Source: Pseudoclavibacter sp. AY1F1
GTDB taxonomy: Bacteria > Actinomycetota > Actinomycetes > Actinomycetales > Microbacteriaceae
Direction: 5' to 3'
DNA: 64,000 nt
NCBI RefSeq assembly: GCF_002931075.1
Contig: NZ_PSTQ01000004.1
Coordinates: forward strand, 62,001 to 126,000
The stretch's first letter is position 1; every line of letters starts with the position of its first letter. This document shows positions 33,509 through 42,749 of this stretch, one piece after another. The notes under the pieces are model-generated. The model had not been told where the DNA came from, did no database searches, and was given only the letters and a program-made list of their open reading frames with translations. Position numbers and translations under genes: made by a program.

Positions 33509-33674
33509 CAGACGGGAACTGCGCCGACGGCGACTTGCTGCGATCGCGACCCGGACGGCGCTGGAGCAGGCCCGACCGATTCGAGGTACTTGGTGATGGG
33601 CATTGAAGGGGGTGTCCGTTCAGGTCGAGTCGACCGAGGTGAATTGTCTGACGTCGTCCGCGTTCGGTGTACAG

Positions 33675-33950
33675 CTAGGCCATATTCGCGGCGTACTTGG
33701 CCGGGTCCGAGTCGAAGGCGGGGCCGCATCCGGCACAGCAGAAGTAGTACCGCTCACCCTCGTGGTCTCGGTAGAGGCCGACCGCTTCAGCGGCGCTCTT
33801 GTTGACGGGGTTGCCGACCATGACCGGACACGTGGTCATGTCGTCGTTCACGTCGCTCGCCATCAGGTTCTCGCGGCCGTTGCTCGCGGTGGCGGGGTTG
33901 GGGGCGCTGGTGCTGCAACAGCTCGAGGGTGCCTGTGTGTGGTTCGTCAT
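33675..33950 (-). CDS. YHS-domain small metal-binding protein
   Basis: A 91-residue protein. A Cys-containing N-terminus (APSSCCSTSAPN) leads to a YHS domain: TTCPVMVGNPVNK, then GERYYFCCAGCGPAFDSDP. The Cys-rich YHS fold is related to TRASH domains and is found fused to or beside copper P-type ATPases. It probably binds Cu(I) in the cytoplasm and passes it to CopA. It follows copA by 54 bases on the same strand. Confidence 0.88.
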   Translation of the reverse strand: MTNHTQAPSSCCSTSAPNPATASNGRENLMASDVNDDMTTCPVMVGNPVNKSAAEAVGLYRDHEGERYYFCCAGCGPAFDSDPAKYAANMA

Positions 33951-34004
33951 GCGGGGATAGTTCCTTTCAATGGTGGGGTGAGGGCGCGGGGTGGCGCGGT
34001 CGCG

Positions 34005-36275
34005 CTACTGCTTGGCGACGGTCTTGAATCCGCGCAGGCGCAGGCTGTTGCCGACGACGAAGACGCTGGAAAGCGCCATCGCGGCCCCTGCGAGCATGGG
34101 GTTGAGCATTCCGAGCGCCGCAACGGGGATAGCCGCGACGTTGTAGGCGAAAGCCCAGAAGAGGTTGGTCTTGATCGTGCTGAGCGTCTTCCGGGACAGT
34201 CGGATCGCATCCACCGCGCTGCGCAGATCTCCGCGCACCAGGGTGATGTCGGATGCTTCGATCGCGACGTCAGCGCCGGTGCCCATTGCGAGACCGAGGT
34301 CGGCCTGCGCGAGGGCGGGGGCGTCGTTGACGCCGTCTCCGATCATCGCGACAACTTTGCCTTCGCTCTGCAGACGGGTGACGACGTCGACCTTGTCCTT
34401 GGGCAGCACTTCGGCGATAACCGTCTCGATGCCAACAGCTGCGGCGATCTGTCGAGCCACGGCCTCGTTGTCTCCGGTGAGGAGAATCGGGGTCAAGCCG
34501 ATCGCCTTGAACTGCGCGATCGCTTCGGCGCTCGTCGGCTTGACGGTGTCGGCGACGACCAGGATGCCGCGGGCCCGTCCATCCCAACCCACGGCCACAA
34601 CCGTCTTGCCTTCGCTCTCGATGCGTGCCTTCGTGGACGCCAGCTCAGGGCTCAGCGACTGCGACCACTCGGCGAGCAGCGACTCGCGGCCCACCAACAC
34701 TGCGTGTCCGTCGACGATGCCCTGCACACCCTTGCCCTCGATGTTCGCGAAGCCTTCTGGCGTTGGCAGGGCCCCGACCTCTTGGGTCGCACCCTTGGCG
34801 ATTGCCTGCGCGATCGGGTGCTCCGAAGCTTCTTCGAGCGCACCCGCGAGTCGCAGGAGTTCGGTCCGTTCCGTGCCTTCCTCGACAAACGCGTCGACGA
34901 GGCTCATCTTTCCCGTGGTGACCGTCCCGGTCTTGTCCAGCACAACCGTGTCGACCTTGCGGGTGGATTCCAGAACTTCTGGGCCCTTGATGAGCACGCC
35001 CAGCTGGGCGCCTCGACCGGTGCCGACCAGGAGTGCCGTCGGAGTTGCGAGGCCCAGGGCGCAAGGGCACGCGATTACGAGGACGGCCACAGCAGCGGTG
35101 AAGGCCGCCGTCACCGGGAATCCGGCGCCAAGCCAGCCACCCAGGGCGACGAATGCGATCACGATCACGATCGGCACGAAGACCCCGGAGATCCTGTCCG
35201 CGAGGCGCTGCACCTCCGCCTTCCCGGTCTGGGCGTCCTCGACGAGCTGGGCCATCTGCGCCAGCTGCGTGTCCGAGCCGACCCTGGTTGCACGGACGAC
35301 GAGTCGTCCGCCCACGTTGGCGGTGGCCCCGGTCACCGCGTCGCCCTCGGCGACTTCGACCGGCACGGCTTCGCCGGTGAGCATGGATGCATCCACTGCT
35401 GAGGTCCCGGAGACCACAACACCGTCGGTGGCGATCTTCTCCCCCGGGCGCACGATGAACTCGTCGCCAACCGCCAGATCTTCGACGGCGATCTTCGTCT
35501 CGACCCCGCCGCGCAGGACGGCGACCTCCTTCGCGCCGAGTTCCAGCAGCGCACGCAGCGCCGCCCCGGCCTGCTTCTTCGATCGCTTCTCGAAGTACCG
35601 GCCGGCAAGGATGAACATCGTCACCCCCGCGCCGACCTCGAGGTAGATGTTCGCCGCACCATCAGAGGGAGCCAACGCGAACTCGAAGGGATGCGTCATG
35701 CCGGGAGTTCCGGCGGTGCCGAAGAACAGCGCGTACAGCGACCAAAGAAAGGCGGCGGATGTGCCCATCGAGATGAGCGTGTCCATCGTGGCGGCGCCGT
35801 GCTTCAGGTTCGTCCACGCGGCCTTGTGGAATGGCCACGCGGCCCACAGGATCACGGGTGCGGCCAGCGCGAGCGACGCCCACTGCCAGTAGGTGAACTG
35901 GAGCGCCGGGATCATCGCCATCGCGACGACGGGAACCGTCAGAATGATCGCGCCGATGAGCCGGTTGCGCAGCGATAGGAGCTCGGGATCCGCGTCGTCA
36001 GCGTCTCCTGCACCCACGTCGTCGCGCTTCTTCCCCTTGGCCACGGGCATCGCGGCCGTGTACCCGGTCTTCTCGACCTCAGCGATCAGCAGTGCCGGGT
36101 CGTAACCGTCAGGAACGGTGACCTTCGCCTTCTCTGTCGCGTAGTTCACGGTCGCGACGACGCCGTCGAGCTTGTTGAGCTTCTTCTCGATTCGCATCGC
36201 GCAGGAGGCGCACGTCATTCCGCCGATCTCCAGCTCGACACCTGCCCCGACGTTCGGGGCCGCTGATGGACTCAT
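34005..36275 (-). CDS. copA: Cu(I)-exporting P1B-type ATPase
   Basis: A 756-residue heavy-metal ATPase. One N-terminal HMA domain carries GMTCASC (Cys22, Cys25). Then come eight membrane helices, with the intramembrane CPC at residues 403-405, the actuator TGEAVPVE, the phosphorylation site DKTGT (Asp447), TGDNEA and [11 protein letters not shown] in helix 7 and MALSS in helix 8 complete the Cu(I)-type (P1B-1) signature. It pumps Cu(I) out of the cytoplasm. It is part of the leftward copZ-copA-YHS series. Confidence 0.95.
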   Translation of the reverse strand: MSPSAAPNVGAGVELEIGGMTCASCAMRIEKKLNKLDGVVATVNYATEKAKVTVPDGYDPALLIAEVEKTGYTAAMPVAKGKKRDDVGAGDADDADPELLSLRNRLIGAIILTVPVVAMAMIPALQFTYWQWASLALAAPVILWAAWPFHKAAWTNLKHGAATMDTLISMGTSAAFLWSLYALFFGTAGTPGMTHPFEFALAPSDGAANIYLEVGAGVTMFILAGRYFEKRSKKQAGAALRALLELGAKEVAVLRGGVETKIAVEDLAVGDEFIVRPGEKIATDGVVVSGTSAVDASMLTGEAVPVEVAEGDAVTGATANVGGRLVVRATRVGSDTQLAQMAQLVEDAQTGKAEVQRLADRISGVFVPIVIVIAFVALGGWLGAGFPVTAAFTAAVAVLVIACPCALGLATPTALLVGTGRGAQLGVLIKGPEVLESTRKVDTVVLDKTGTVTTGKMSLVDAFVEEGTERTELLRLAGALEEASEHPIAQAIAKGATQEVGALPTPEGFANIEGKGVQGIVDGHAVLVGRESLLAEWSQSLSPELASTKARIESEGKTVVAVGWDGRARGILVVADTVKPTSAEAIAQFKAIGLTPILLTGDNEAVARQIAAAVGIETVIAEVLPKDKVDVVTRLQSEGKVVAMIGDGVNDAPALAQADLGLAMGTGADVAIEASDITLVRGDLRSAVDAIRLSRKTLSTIKTNLFWAFAYNVAAIPVAALGMLNPMLAGAAMALSSVFVVGNSLRLRGFKTVAKQ

Positions 36276-36356
36276 GTGCTTCTTCTCTTCTCTTGGCAGT
36301 GCAAAGGTTCAGTGCTGCGGCTATCGACCGCGGCGGGGCAAGGCGAGCCCTGACGG

Positions 36357-37349
36357 TCAGTGCCCGTCTTCGTGTGACTCTTCGTCGGCGTCGGTCTCGG
36401 GTGCGCTGTGGCCGGGGTCGGTCGCGGGTGCGCCGTGGCCGGCGTCGATCACGAATTCGGCGGTGTGCACCTGCCCGTCGACCTGGAAGTCCAGGTAGAG
36501 GAGGTAGCGCCCGGCAGTCGGTGCCTCCGCGAAGAAGCCGATGTCCGGGCCGGACACCTGACCCGCCTTGGGTTCCTCGCCCTCGGCGTGCACGTGCAGA
36601 AATGCGAGGTCGCCCTCCCGCAGCGCGACGAGGTGGCCAAATGCGCCAAGGTACGGCTCGAGCGTGGTGATCGGCGCGCCATCTCGTTCGACGCTGAGCG
36701 TGAGCTCGCTCGCCGTGCCTGTTGCCAGGTCTCCGTCGAGCGTCACGGTGAATCCGTCGACCTCGGACACCCGGGTTGGCTGCGGCGCCACGGGAGCGAA
36801 CTCCCCCGCCACCTGGAGGGTGTGGGTGAGCGTCAGGCCTGTTGCCTCGGCACCCGCTGGCGTGAAGTCCGCAAAGACTCGATAGGTTCCGGCCGCAGCC
36901 CACTCCCACGGCACCGACCAGGTGCCTGTGGATGCGTCGAGGACCGGATGGACGTGACGGAACTGGCTGCCGTCGGATCGGGCCACGATCAGGTGCAGGT
37001 CCTTGTCGTGCGCGGTCGTGTACTCCGTGACCGGGGTGCCGACCGCATCCTGAATCTGGAACGTCAGCTCGCCAGGCTCACCGACTCCCGCAGGAGCATC
37101 GATTTGCGACAACACGTACCCGTTGAGGCCAAGAGTGAGGCCCTTCAGCTCGTCCGCCGCGACACTCGCGGTGGGAGCTGCCTCAGTTTCGCTAGACGTG
37201 TGTCCGCCCTCGTGACCGTTCATTTCCGCACCCTTCGTCCAATCACCCACAACACTCTCCGGGACAACGACGCCGGCGAGGCCGAATGCCGCGCCGAACG
37301 CCACCACCACCCCGAGCCCATATACCGCTAGTCGTGCGCCTGCGTTCAT
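36357..37349 (-). CDS. Membrane-anchored copper-cluster protein with His-rich tail
   Basis: A 330-residue protein from ATG 37349, coupled to copZ by an ATGA overlap. One N-terminal hydrophobic helix (ARLAVYGLGVVVAFGAAFG) anchors it. The extracytoplasmic part has two beta-rich modules, each with a His-containing strand: DLHLIVARSDGSQFRHVHP and GHLVALREGDLAFLHVHAE. The tail is rich in His, Asp and Glu (ESHEDGH). Similar genes sit between copZ and copA in other actinobacteria but their role is not settled; an external copper-binding or sensing function fits. No catalytic motif is seen. Confidence 0.7.
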   Translation of the reverse strand: MNAGARLAVYGLGVVVAFGAAFGLAGVVVPESVVGDWTKGAEMNGHEGGHTSSETEAAPTASVAADELKGLTLGLNGYVLSQIDAPAGVGEPGELTFQIQDAVGTPVTEYTTAHDKDLHLIVARSDGSQFRHVHPVLDASTGTWSVPWEWAAAGTYRVFADFTPAGAEATGLTLTHTLQVAGEFAPVAPQPTRVSEVDGFTVTLDGDLATGTASELTLSVERDGAPITTLEPYLGAFGHLVALREGDLAFLHVHAEGEEPKAGQVSGPDIGFFAEAPTAGRYLLYLDFQVDGQVHTAEFVIDAGHGAPATDPGHSAPETDADEESHEDGH

Positions 37350-37558
37350 GCCGCTGGCACCGCCGTGTACCCCGCCTCCGCGACGGCGGCCAAGATGCGC
37401 GCGTCTTCGACGGGGCCGGAGCTGGTCACCACGAGCTTGCCGGTCTGGGCACTCACCTGAATGTCCTCGACTCCGGTCACCTCGGCGACCTCTTCTCGAA
37501 TCGACATCTCGCAGTGCCCGCACGTCATGCCCGTCACCTGGTACTCGTTCGTGATCAT
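37346..37558 (-). CDS. copZ: Heavy-metal-associated domain copper chaperone
   Basis: A 70-residue single HMA domain with the metal-binding loop GMTCGHCEMSIRE (Cys14, Cys17) and the C-terminal AEAGYTAV. This is the full length of CopZ chaperones, which deliver Cu(I) to CopA or CsoR. It is the first gene after the two CsoR-type palindromes and heads the leftward copper transcript. The ribosome-binding site is GAAGGAGAC. Confidence 0.92.
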   Translation of the reverse strand: MITNEYQVTGMTCGHCEMSIREEVAEVTGVEDIQVSAQTGKLVVTSSGPVEDARILAAVAEAGYTAVPAA

Positions 37559-37580
37559 TGCGTCTCCTTCGAAAACTAAA

Positions 37581-37595
37581 TACCCCTACCGGGTA
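37581..37595. promoter_or_regulatory. CsoR-type operator candidate 3 (TACCC-CTACC-GGGTA)
   Basis: A perfect TACCC-N5-GGGTA palindrome 22 bases upstream of the copZ start. Repressor bound here would overlap the core promoter of the copZ-copA transcript. Confidence 0.8.
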
Positions 37596-37612
37596 GCTGT
37601 AACTGCAACCGT

Positions 37613-37629
37613 ATACCCCTCATGGGTAT
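37613..37629. promoter_or_regulatory. CsoR-type operator candidate 4 (ATACCC-CTCAT-GGGTAT)
   Basis: A second perfect palindrome, centred 33 bases from operator 3, about three helical turns. The tandem pair suggests tight or cooperative control of the copper genes. The rightward ABC exporter gene begins about 190 bases away and might also respond. Confidence 0.8.
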
Positions 37630-37819
37630 TCCGCCAAGCCGAGAAGGGCGACATTCCCGGCGCGCACGCGGGAGGGCGATCCTGTTTCTCACGAGGCGGG
37701 GCGCGCGCGTCTCTCTCCTGGAGTCTCCAGCCGGCAGCACACTCCGCCCCTGGCGGACAACCCCGATTTGGGACAAGCCGCGGCCTAAGCTGAGCCCGGC
37801 ATCCACGGAAGGAACCGCT

Positions 37820-39721
37820 ATGAGCATGGAAGGCGTGGCCTGGAGTTCGCTCTACAAGATCTCGGACGCCAAGAACAGCAAGAACGGCATTTCCCGTGAG
37901 TCGGTGCGGCGAATCTTGACGTTCGCGGTGCCCTACCGGTCGAAGCTGGTGATCTTCATCGCACTCTCGATCGTGGGCGCTGTTCTCGCGGTCGCGACGC
38001 CGGTGCTCGCCGGCCGGGTGGTTGACGTCATCGTCGCGAAGGGCGCGCTCTCCACAATCATCTGGCTCGCCGTGCTCATCGCGCTCGTGGCCATCGCCGA
38101 CGCGGGCGTATCGCTCGTGACGCGCTGGTACTCGGCGCGGATCGGCGAGGGCGTGATCCTGGACCTCCGCACCGCCGTCTTCAACCACGTGCAGAAGATG
38201 CCGATCGCGTTCTTCACCCGAACGCGGACGGGCGCCCTCGTGAGCCGCCTCAACAACGACGTGATCGGCGCGCAGCAAGCGTTCAGCGGCACACTGTCGG
38301 GCGTGGTCACGAACCTCGTGGCGCTCATCCTGACCCTGATCGTCATGCTCAGCACGTCCTGGCTCGTGACGGTGCTTGCCGTGATCATGCTCCCCATCTT
38401 CCTCATCCCCGCACGCCGGATGGGGGGCCGCCTCGCCGCGCTGCGCCGCGAGGCCGCCGACCACAACTCGGCGATGAGCACGCAGATGACCGAGCGTTTC
38501 TCGGCGCCCGGTGCGACCCTCGTCAAGCTGTTCGGTCGGCCGGATGAGGAGGCCGAGGAGTTCCGCGTCCGCGCGGCCCGCGTTCGCGACATCGGGGTCC
38601 GCACCGCGATGCTGCAGTTCGTCTTCTTCACCGCGCTGATGCTCGTCTCCGCGCTTGCACTCGCCCTCGTCTACGGACTTGGTGGCGCCCTCGCGCTCGG
38701 TGGCCAGCTGGAAACCGGTGATGTGGTGACCCTGGCGCTGCTCCTCACCCGCCTCTACGCGCCGCTGACGAGCCTCGCGAATGCACGCGTGGAGATCATG
38801 AGCGCCGTGGTCAGCTTCGAGCGCGTCTTCGAGGTGTTGGACCTCGAACCGCTCATCCAGGAGAAGCCCGACGCCGCAGTCGTTCCTGACGGCCCGGTGT
38901 CCGTCGAGTTCGACGATGTTCACTTCGGCTACCCGTCCGCCGATAAGGTGTCGCTCGCCTCGCTCGAGGAGGTCGCCACGCTGGATACGCGCGGCGGCGA
39001 GGAGGTGCTGCATGGCGTGTCCTTCCGGATCGAGCCGGGGCAGACCGTCGCTCTCGTCGGCACGTCGGGTGCCGGCAAGTCGACGATCGCGCAGCTCCTG
39101 TCTCGCCTGTACGACGTCGATAGTGGCGCCGTGCGCCTCGCTGGCGCGGACGTCCGCGACGTCACCTTCGCCTCCATGCGGCACACGCTTGGCATGGTCA
39201 CGCAGGACGGCCACCTGTTCCACGAGACGATCATGTCCAACCTGCGCCTCGCCCGGCCCGAAGCGACCGACGACGAGGTGTGGGATGCGGTCCGTCGCGC
39301 GCGGCTCGAGCCGCTCATCCGCTCGCTGCCCGACCAGCTGGACACCATGGTCGGCGAGCGCGGCTACCGTCTGTCCGGCGGTGAGCGTCAGCGGATGACG
39401 ATCGCGCGGCTCCTGCTGGCCCAGCCGCGCGTCGTGATCCTCGATGAGGCGACGGCAGCGCTCGACTCGACGTCGGAGGCCGCGGTGCAGGCGGCGCTCA
39501 GCGAAGCGCTCGAAGGGCGGACGGCGATGGTGATTGCGCACCGCCTGTCCACCATTCGGAGTGCTGACCTGATCCTCGTGATCGAGGATGGCGCGATCGT
39601 GGAGCGCGGCACGCACGAGGAACTGCTCGCCGCGGCTGGCCGGTACGAGGAACTGCACCGCACGCAGTTCGCGGTGCAGAAGATTGTGGCGGCGGATGAA
39701 GATGCGGCGGGCGGATCCTGA
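37820..39721 (+). CDS. ABC-type multidrug/lipid exporter (type IV half-transporter)
   Basis: A 633-residue protein from ATG 37820 (ribosome-binding site GGAAGGA); the open frame to 37622 lacks a site and crosses the CsoR palindrome. Six membrane helices (residues ~35-310) are followed by the ATPase: Walker A GTSGAGKST, Q-loop MVTQDGHLFHETI, signature RLSGGERQRMTIARLL, Walker B VVILDEATAALD and H-loop IAHRLST. It works as a homo- or heterodimer. No partner half-transporter is next to it, so a homodimer is likely. The substrate is unknown. Confidence 0.88.
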   Translation: MSMEGVAWSSLYKISDAKNSKNGISRESVRRILTFAVPYRSKLVIFIALSIVGAVLAVATPVLAGRVVDVIVAKGALSTIIWLAVLIALVAIADAGVSLVTRWYSARIGEGVILDLRTAVFNHVQKMPIAFFTRTRTGALVSRLNNDVIGAQQAFSGTLSGVVTNLVALILTLIVMLSTSWLVTVLAVIMLPIFLIPARRMGGRLAALRREAADHNSAMSTQMTERFSAPGATLVKLFGRPDEEAEEFRVRAARVRDIGVRTAMLQFVFFTALMLVSALALALVYGLGGALALGGQLETGDVVTLALLLTRLYAPLTSLANARVEIMSAVVSFERVFEVLDLEPLIQEKPDAAVVPDGPVSVEFDDVHFGYPSADKVSLASLEEVATLDTRGGEEVLHGVSFRIEPGQTVALVGTSGAGKSTIAQLLSRLYDVDSGAVRLAGADVRDVTFASMRHTLGMVTQDGHLFHETIMSNLRLARPEATDDEVWDAVRRARLEPLIRSLPDQLDTMVGERGYRLSGGERQRMTIARLLLAQPRVVILDEATAALDSTSEAAVQAALSEALEGRTAMVIAHRLSTIRSADLILVIEDGAIVERGTHEELLAAAGRYEELHRTQFAVQKIVAADEDAAGGS

Positions 39722-39785
39722 GTTCGACGCGGGAAGGCGCCTCTTTGGTCAACTGACCGGAGCGCGGTCCGCGTAGGGTGATCGG

Positions 39786-40337
39786 ATGCCTGACATCTCC
39801 TCTTCAGATCCTGCGCCCGTTCCTGTAGACCTGCCGCTCGAGCAGCGACTGGCGGCTGCCGTAGAGCGGTACGGTCAGTCCGAGTTCGTTGAGCGAGCAC
39901 TCGGCCTCATCAAGGGGCAGGACGAAGGCGACGACCTTCTGCTCTTTGTCGGCGGAGACCACGCGCAGGGAATCCTCGATGGTGCGCCCGTGCTCTACTG
40001 GCCCGAGCTCTGGGGCACCCGAGCGCTGCTGTACGTCTGGGACGAGTCGGCCGCGCCTGCGGTGATCGGCACGCTCGGCAACCCGGCTTGGCGCGTCCGT
40101 GAAATGGGAGCAAGGGTTGTCGCGGCGCGCAACCTCCCAGTAGCGTCCGAACTCGCCGGGCTGCTCGGCGACAGCGTGGCCCGAGTGCGATCGGCAGCCG
40201 CGAGGTCTTTGGGAGCCGTGGGCGCCCTAGAAGACGTGGATCGCCTGCGCCCGCTGCTGAAGGATCCCGAGATTGATGTGCGGCGTAGTGCGCAACAGGG
40301 CATCGAAGCGCTGCGTGCGAGGTTCCCGCGAGACTAG
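39786..40337 (+). CDS. HEAT-repeat domain protein
   Basis: A 183-residue soluble protein. The C-terminal ~100 residues form about three HEAT/PBS-lyase-like repeats (PAWRVREMGARVVAAR, DSVARVRSAAARSLGA, DPEIDVRRSAQQGIEAL). These are helical scaffolds for protein contacts. The N-terminal part has an acidic LIKGQDEGDD segment. It follows the ABC exporter by 64 bases and might share its transcript. No catalytic site is visible. Confidence 0.8.
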   Translation: MPDISSSDPAPVPVDLPLEQRLAAAVERYGQSEFVERALGLIKGQDEGDDLLLFVGGDHAQGILDGAPVLYWPELWGTRALLYVWDESAAPAVIGTLGNPAWRVREMGARVVAARNLPVASELAGLLGDSVARVRSAAARSLGAVGALEDVDRLRPLLKDPEIDVRRSAQQGIEALRARFPRD

Positions 40338-40513
40338 AGCTCGTCATGGTGGGGCTTGACCCACCGGGTCTGGGGGGTGAGGTGAGGTCGGCGACGACGC
40401 TCCGAAAGCACGAGACGGGCGGGCTTGCTGGCCAGTCGGCTCTGCGAGCTCGCCGTCGACTTCAGCAAGGACTACCAACCCACCGGCAACCCAAGGCACC
40501 CGCCCGAAGAACA

Positions 40514-40551
40514 AAATAGCTCGAACCTGCAACTGCAGGTTCGAGCTATTT
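40514..40551. terminator. 17-bp perfect hairpin, bidirectional intrinsic terminator
   Basis: Arms AAATAGCTCGAACCTGC and GCAGGTTCGAGCTATTT are perfect complements around a four-base loop. A-rich sequence on one side and T-rich on the other let it work in both directions. A GATGTC-TTGC-GACATC palindrome follows at 40553-40568. It marks the end of the chromosomal block before the integrase region. Confidence 0.8.
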
Positions 40552-40585
40552 CGATGTCTTGCGACATCTCACCGTCGACCGAAAG

Positions 40586-40618
40586 GTCCCGGAAACTCAA
40601 GGGTTTCCGGGACTTTTC
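40586..40618 (+). terminator. 11-bp hairpin with T-run, intrinsic terminator
   Basis: Arms GTCCCGGAAAC and GTTTCCGGGAC enclose TCAAGG and are followed by TTTTCC. This is a canonical rightward terminator only 35 bases after the previous one. The remainder of 40338-40751 holds no gene I can support. Confidence 0.8.
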
Positions 40619-40751
40619 CGTAGGTGAGATTTGATCCGGTCATCACATTGCCATCTAATTGACCTCTCCGCGGCCATTCCTGGCTGCTCTACTCCGGCAG
40701 CCGTCCGTTGCTGGCGGTCGTGCTCGGTTCTCTGCGACGCACCTGTTCGGC

Positions 40752-40979
40752 ATGGATACCGAACGCATCGCAGAGAACCCCTGGGGTCTGGAGCCCTTGC
40801 TCGACGTCGGCGAGCTCGCCGCCTACCTGGGCGTGCCCGTCTCGACGGTCTACGACTGGCGCACCCGTGGCCTCGGCCCACGCGCATACCGCTTCGGCAA
40901 GCACCTGAAGTTCGCCGTCTCCGACGTGCGCATCTGGATCGAGCAGCAACGCGACACGCCTCCCTCGGACGGGAGGTGA
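40752..40979 (+). CDS. Excisionase / AlpA-like MerR-type HTH protein
   Basis: A 75-residue protein from ATG 40752. The HTH reads LLDVGELAAYLGVPVSTVYDWRTRGLGPRAYRFGK, followed by the wing KFAVSDVRIWIEQQR. This is the standard excisionase (HTH_17) pattern. Such proteins bend DNA at attachment sites and direct the integrase toward excision. The stop codon is four bases before the integrase start, so the two genes form a recombination module. Longer frames upstream lack a ribosome-binding site. Confidence 0.88.
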   Translation: MDTERIAENPWGLEPLLDVGELAAYLGVPVSTVYDWRTRGLGPRAYRFGKHLKFAVSDVRIWIEQQRDTPPSDGR

Positions 40980-40983
40980 CGAG

Positions 40984-42165
40984 ATGAGCCGCCAGCGCCT
41001 CACGATCGGCACCTTCGGCGACATCGGCTTCCTCACGAGCGCAAACGGTCGCGTCGTCGCCCGCGCCCGCTATCGCGACTGGGACGGCAAGAACCGGCTC
41101 GTGCAGGCGACGGGCGACACCCAGCGCGCCGCGGAACTCGCTCTGAAGGCCAAGCTCGCCGAGCGCACCCTGTTCCAACCCGGCGGCTCTGCGCTCACAC
41201 CCGACAGCCCATTCCCCGACCTGGTCGCCTATTGGTTGGAGGATCTCGAGCTCGAGGATCGGCTCTCGAAGACGACGCTGCAGCTCTACGAACGCAACAT
41301 GCGCACGCTCGTGCTGCCCGCTTTCGAGCACCTCACCCTGCGCGAGATCGGCGTCGCCCGCTGCGATCACTTCTTGAAGCAACTCGCGAAGCAGAGCTAC
41401 AACCGCGCGAAACAGGCTCGTGTGGCGCTGAAACTCGCACTCGGGCTCGCGGTGCGGCACGAGGTGCTGCCGCGTAACCCGATGGATCACGTCTCTCGCC
41501 TGCGGCGGCCTGCCTCGACGCCGAATGCGCTGACACCCGCCGAGGTGAACGCGATTCGTGCAGCGATCGCGTATTGGGAAGCCGGGCGCTCGCCATCTGG
41601 CCCAAAACCGGACGGACAACTTAGCGCGATCGTCGAGGTGATGCTCGGCACCTCCACGCGTATTGGTGAGGCGCTTGCGATCCGTCGCCGAGATATCGAC
41701 ATCACGAGCGCAACTCCCTCGATTCGGATCAGTGGCACCATCGTCACGCACCGCGGCGAGCCGACGATGCGACAGGATCACCCGAAGACCGCGAAGTCAC
41801 GGCGCACGGTCGCAATCCCGTCGTTCACCGCCGAGGCTGTGCGGCGTCGCCTGACGCGACTGGAAGACTCGTCGCTCGACGCGCTGCTGTTTTGCAGTAG
41901 GGAGGGAACCCCGCTCACGACGAACAACGTGCGCCGTCAACTCCGGCATGTGCTCGACCTCGCGGGCATCACCGGCGTCACACCGCACATGTTCCGCCGC
42001 ACGGTCGCGACCGCGATCAACGAGCAGGGCGGCGTCGAGCTCGCCGCCGAACTACTAGGGCACACCGACCCTAAGATTACGATCCAGCACTATATCCGCC
42101 GCAACGAGATGGTGAATCCGGCTACCGCGGAGATGCTGGATCGCGTCTTCTCGAGGGAAGAGTGA
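40984..42165 (+). CDS. Tyrosine-type site-specific integrase
   Basis: A 393-residue integrase. A SAM-like core-binding domain (DRLSKTTLQLYERNMRTLVLP) precedes the catalytic domain with the Arg in GTSTRIGEALAIRRRD, a Lys in KTAKSRRTVAIP, the HxxR box TPHMFRRTVATAI, and the final His and Tyr in LLGHTDPKITIQHYIRR. All catalytic residues are present, so it could be active. It begins with AGGT-type ribosome-binding sequence overlapping the xis end. A tRNA 3'-end remnant 520 bases downstream is a plausible attachment site. Confidence 0.92.
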   Translation: MSRQRLTIGTFGDIGFLTSANGRVVARARYRDWDGKNRLVQATGDTQRAAELALKAKLAERTLFQPGGSALTPDSPFPDLVAYWLEDLELEDRLSKTTLQLYERNMRTLVLPAFEHLTLREIGVARCDHFLKQLAKQSYNRAKQARVALKLALGLAVRHEVLPRNPMDHVSRLRRPASTPNALTPAEVNAIRAAIAYWEAGRSPSGPKPDGQLSAIVEVMLGTSTRIGEALAIRRRDIDITSATPSIRISGTIVTHRGEPTMRQDHPKTAKSRRTVAIPSFTAEAVRRRLTRLEDSSLDALLFCSREGTPLTTNNVRRQLRHVLDLAGITGVTPHMFRRTVATAINEQGGVELAAELLGHTDPKITIQHYIRRNEMVNPATAEMLDRVFSREE

Positions 42166-42235
42166 GGCTGCTCTCCACCGCGCTATTTTAAGTGGAGAAC
42201 CTCATACGGGAGAGTGGCCGGAGGATCGGATGGTG

Positions 42236-42502
42236 TCACTGCTCGGAGCGCTCAGGACTCGTCATATGAGTGAGCACTGCCTGCAACTCGGCGACGATCT
42301 GTTCAGGCACGAACTCGTCTGCGCTATTGAAGCTCTCCCAGAACCGGTCGTACGCCTCCGTCGCGAACTCCAGGAAGCCCCAGAGCGCAGGGGCCTCTTG
42401 TGCGACTGCGGTGAGGAACTCCGCCCAGCGATCGCGGTCCTCGAGGAGATACGCGATTCCTCGCACCGCGTTGAGCCGGGCCTCATCATTGTCGAAACGC
42501 AT
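42236..42502 (-). CDS. Small acidic hypothetical protein
   Basis: An 88-residue product from ATG 42502, with a strong ribosome-binding site (TAAGGAGAA). It is mostly helical and acidic, with many aromatic residues (WGFLEFATEAYDRFWESF). The longer frame to 42718 would run through the tRNA remnant and is rejected. I know no family. It is convergent with the integrase and is probably cargo of the integrated element. Confidence 0.6.
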   Translation of the reverse strand: MRFDNDEARLNAVRGIAYLLEDRDRWAEFLTAVAQEAPALWGFLEFATEAYDRFWESFNSADEFVPEQIVAELQAVLTHMTSPERSEQ

Positions 42503-42680
42503 GTTGCTTCTCCTTAGATCATCGGACGAGTCTTGTTCATGCCCTTCACGACAGGTGCGCGCCGCCATCCCAAAGTTCTGATGGAAGCGGTGACGGGGCC
42601 ACGATCTGCCGCTTGGGACGAGCGAGGCTGATGGCTGGCGAGTGGCGCCAGGTAGCGATGGGCGGGCCAAGTTCGCAGTG

Positions 42681-42716
42681 AGAAGGTCAGGGGTTCGAAT
42701 CTCCTTAGGTCCACTC
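42681..42716 (+). other. tRNA 3'-end remnant, probable attachment site
   Basis: A T-stem and loop AGGGG-TTCGAAT-CTCCT (42690-42706) is followed by a seven-base acceptor strand TAGGTCC and discriminator A. No matching 5' tRNA half lies upstream, so this is a truncated copy. Integrases that use tRNA genes leave just such 3' fragments at one end of an element. It is 36 bases from the stop of the serine recombinase gene. Confidence 0.6.
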
Positions 42717-42749
42717 AAATCAGCTGTGCGAACACCGCCGCTGGTCGCT

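Noticed and set aside
37622-37819. Extended N-terminus of the ABC exporter
   Set aside because: The extension begins inside a CsoR-type palindrome and has no ribosome-binding site, whereas ATG 37820 has GGAAGGA.
42600-42716. Complete tRNA gene
   Set aside because: Only the T-arm and 3' acceptor strand fit; no D-arm, anticodon arm or matching 5' acceptor is found upstream.
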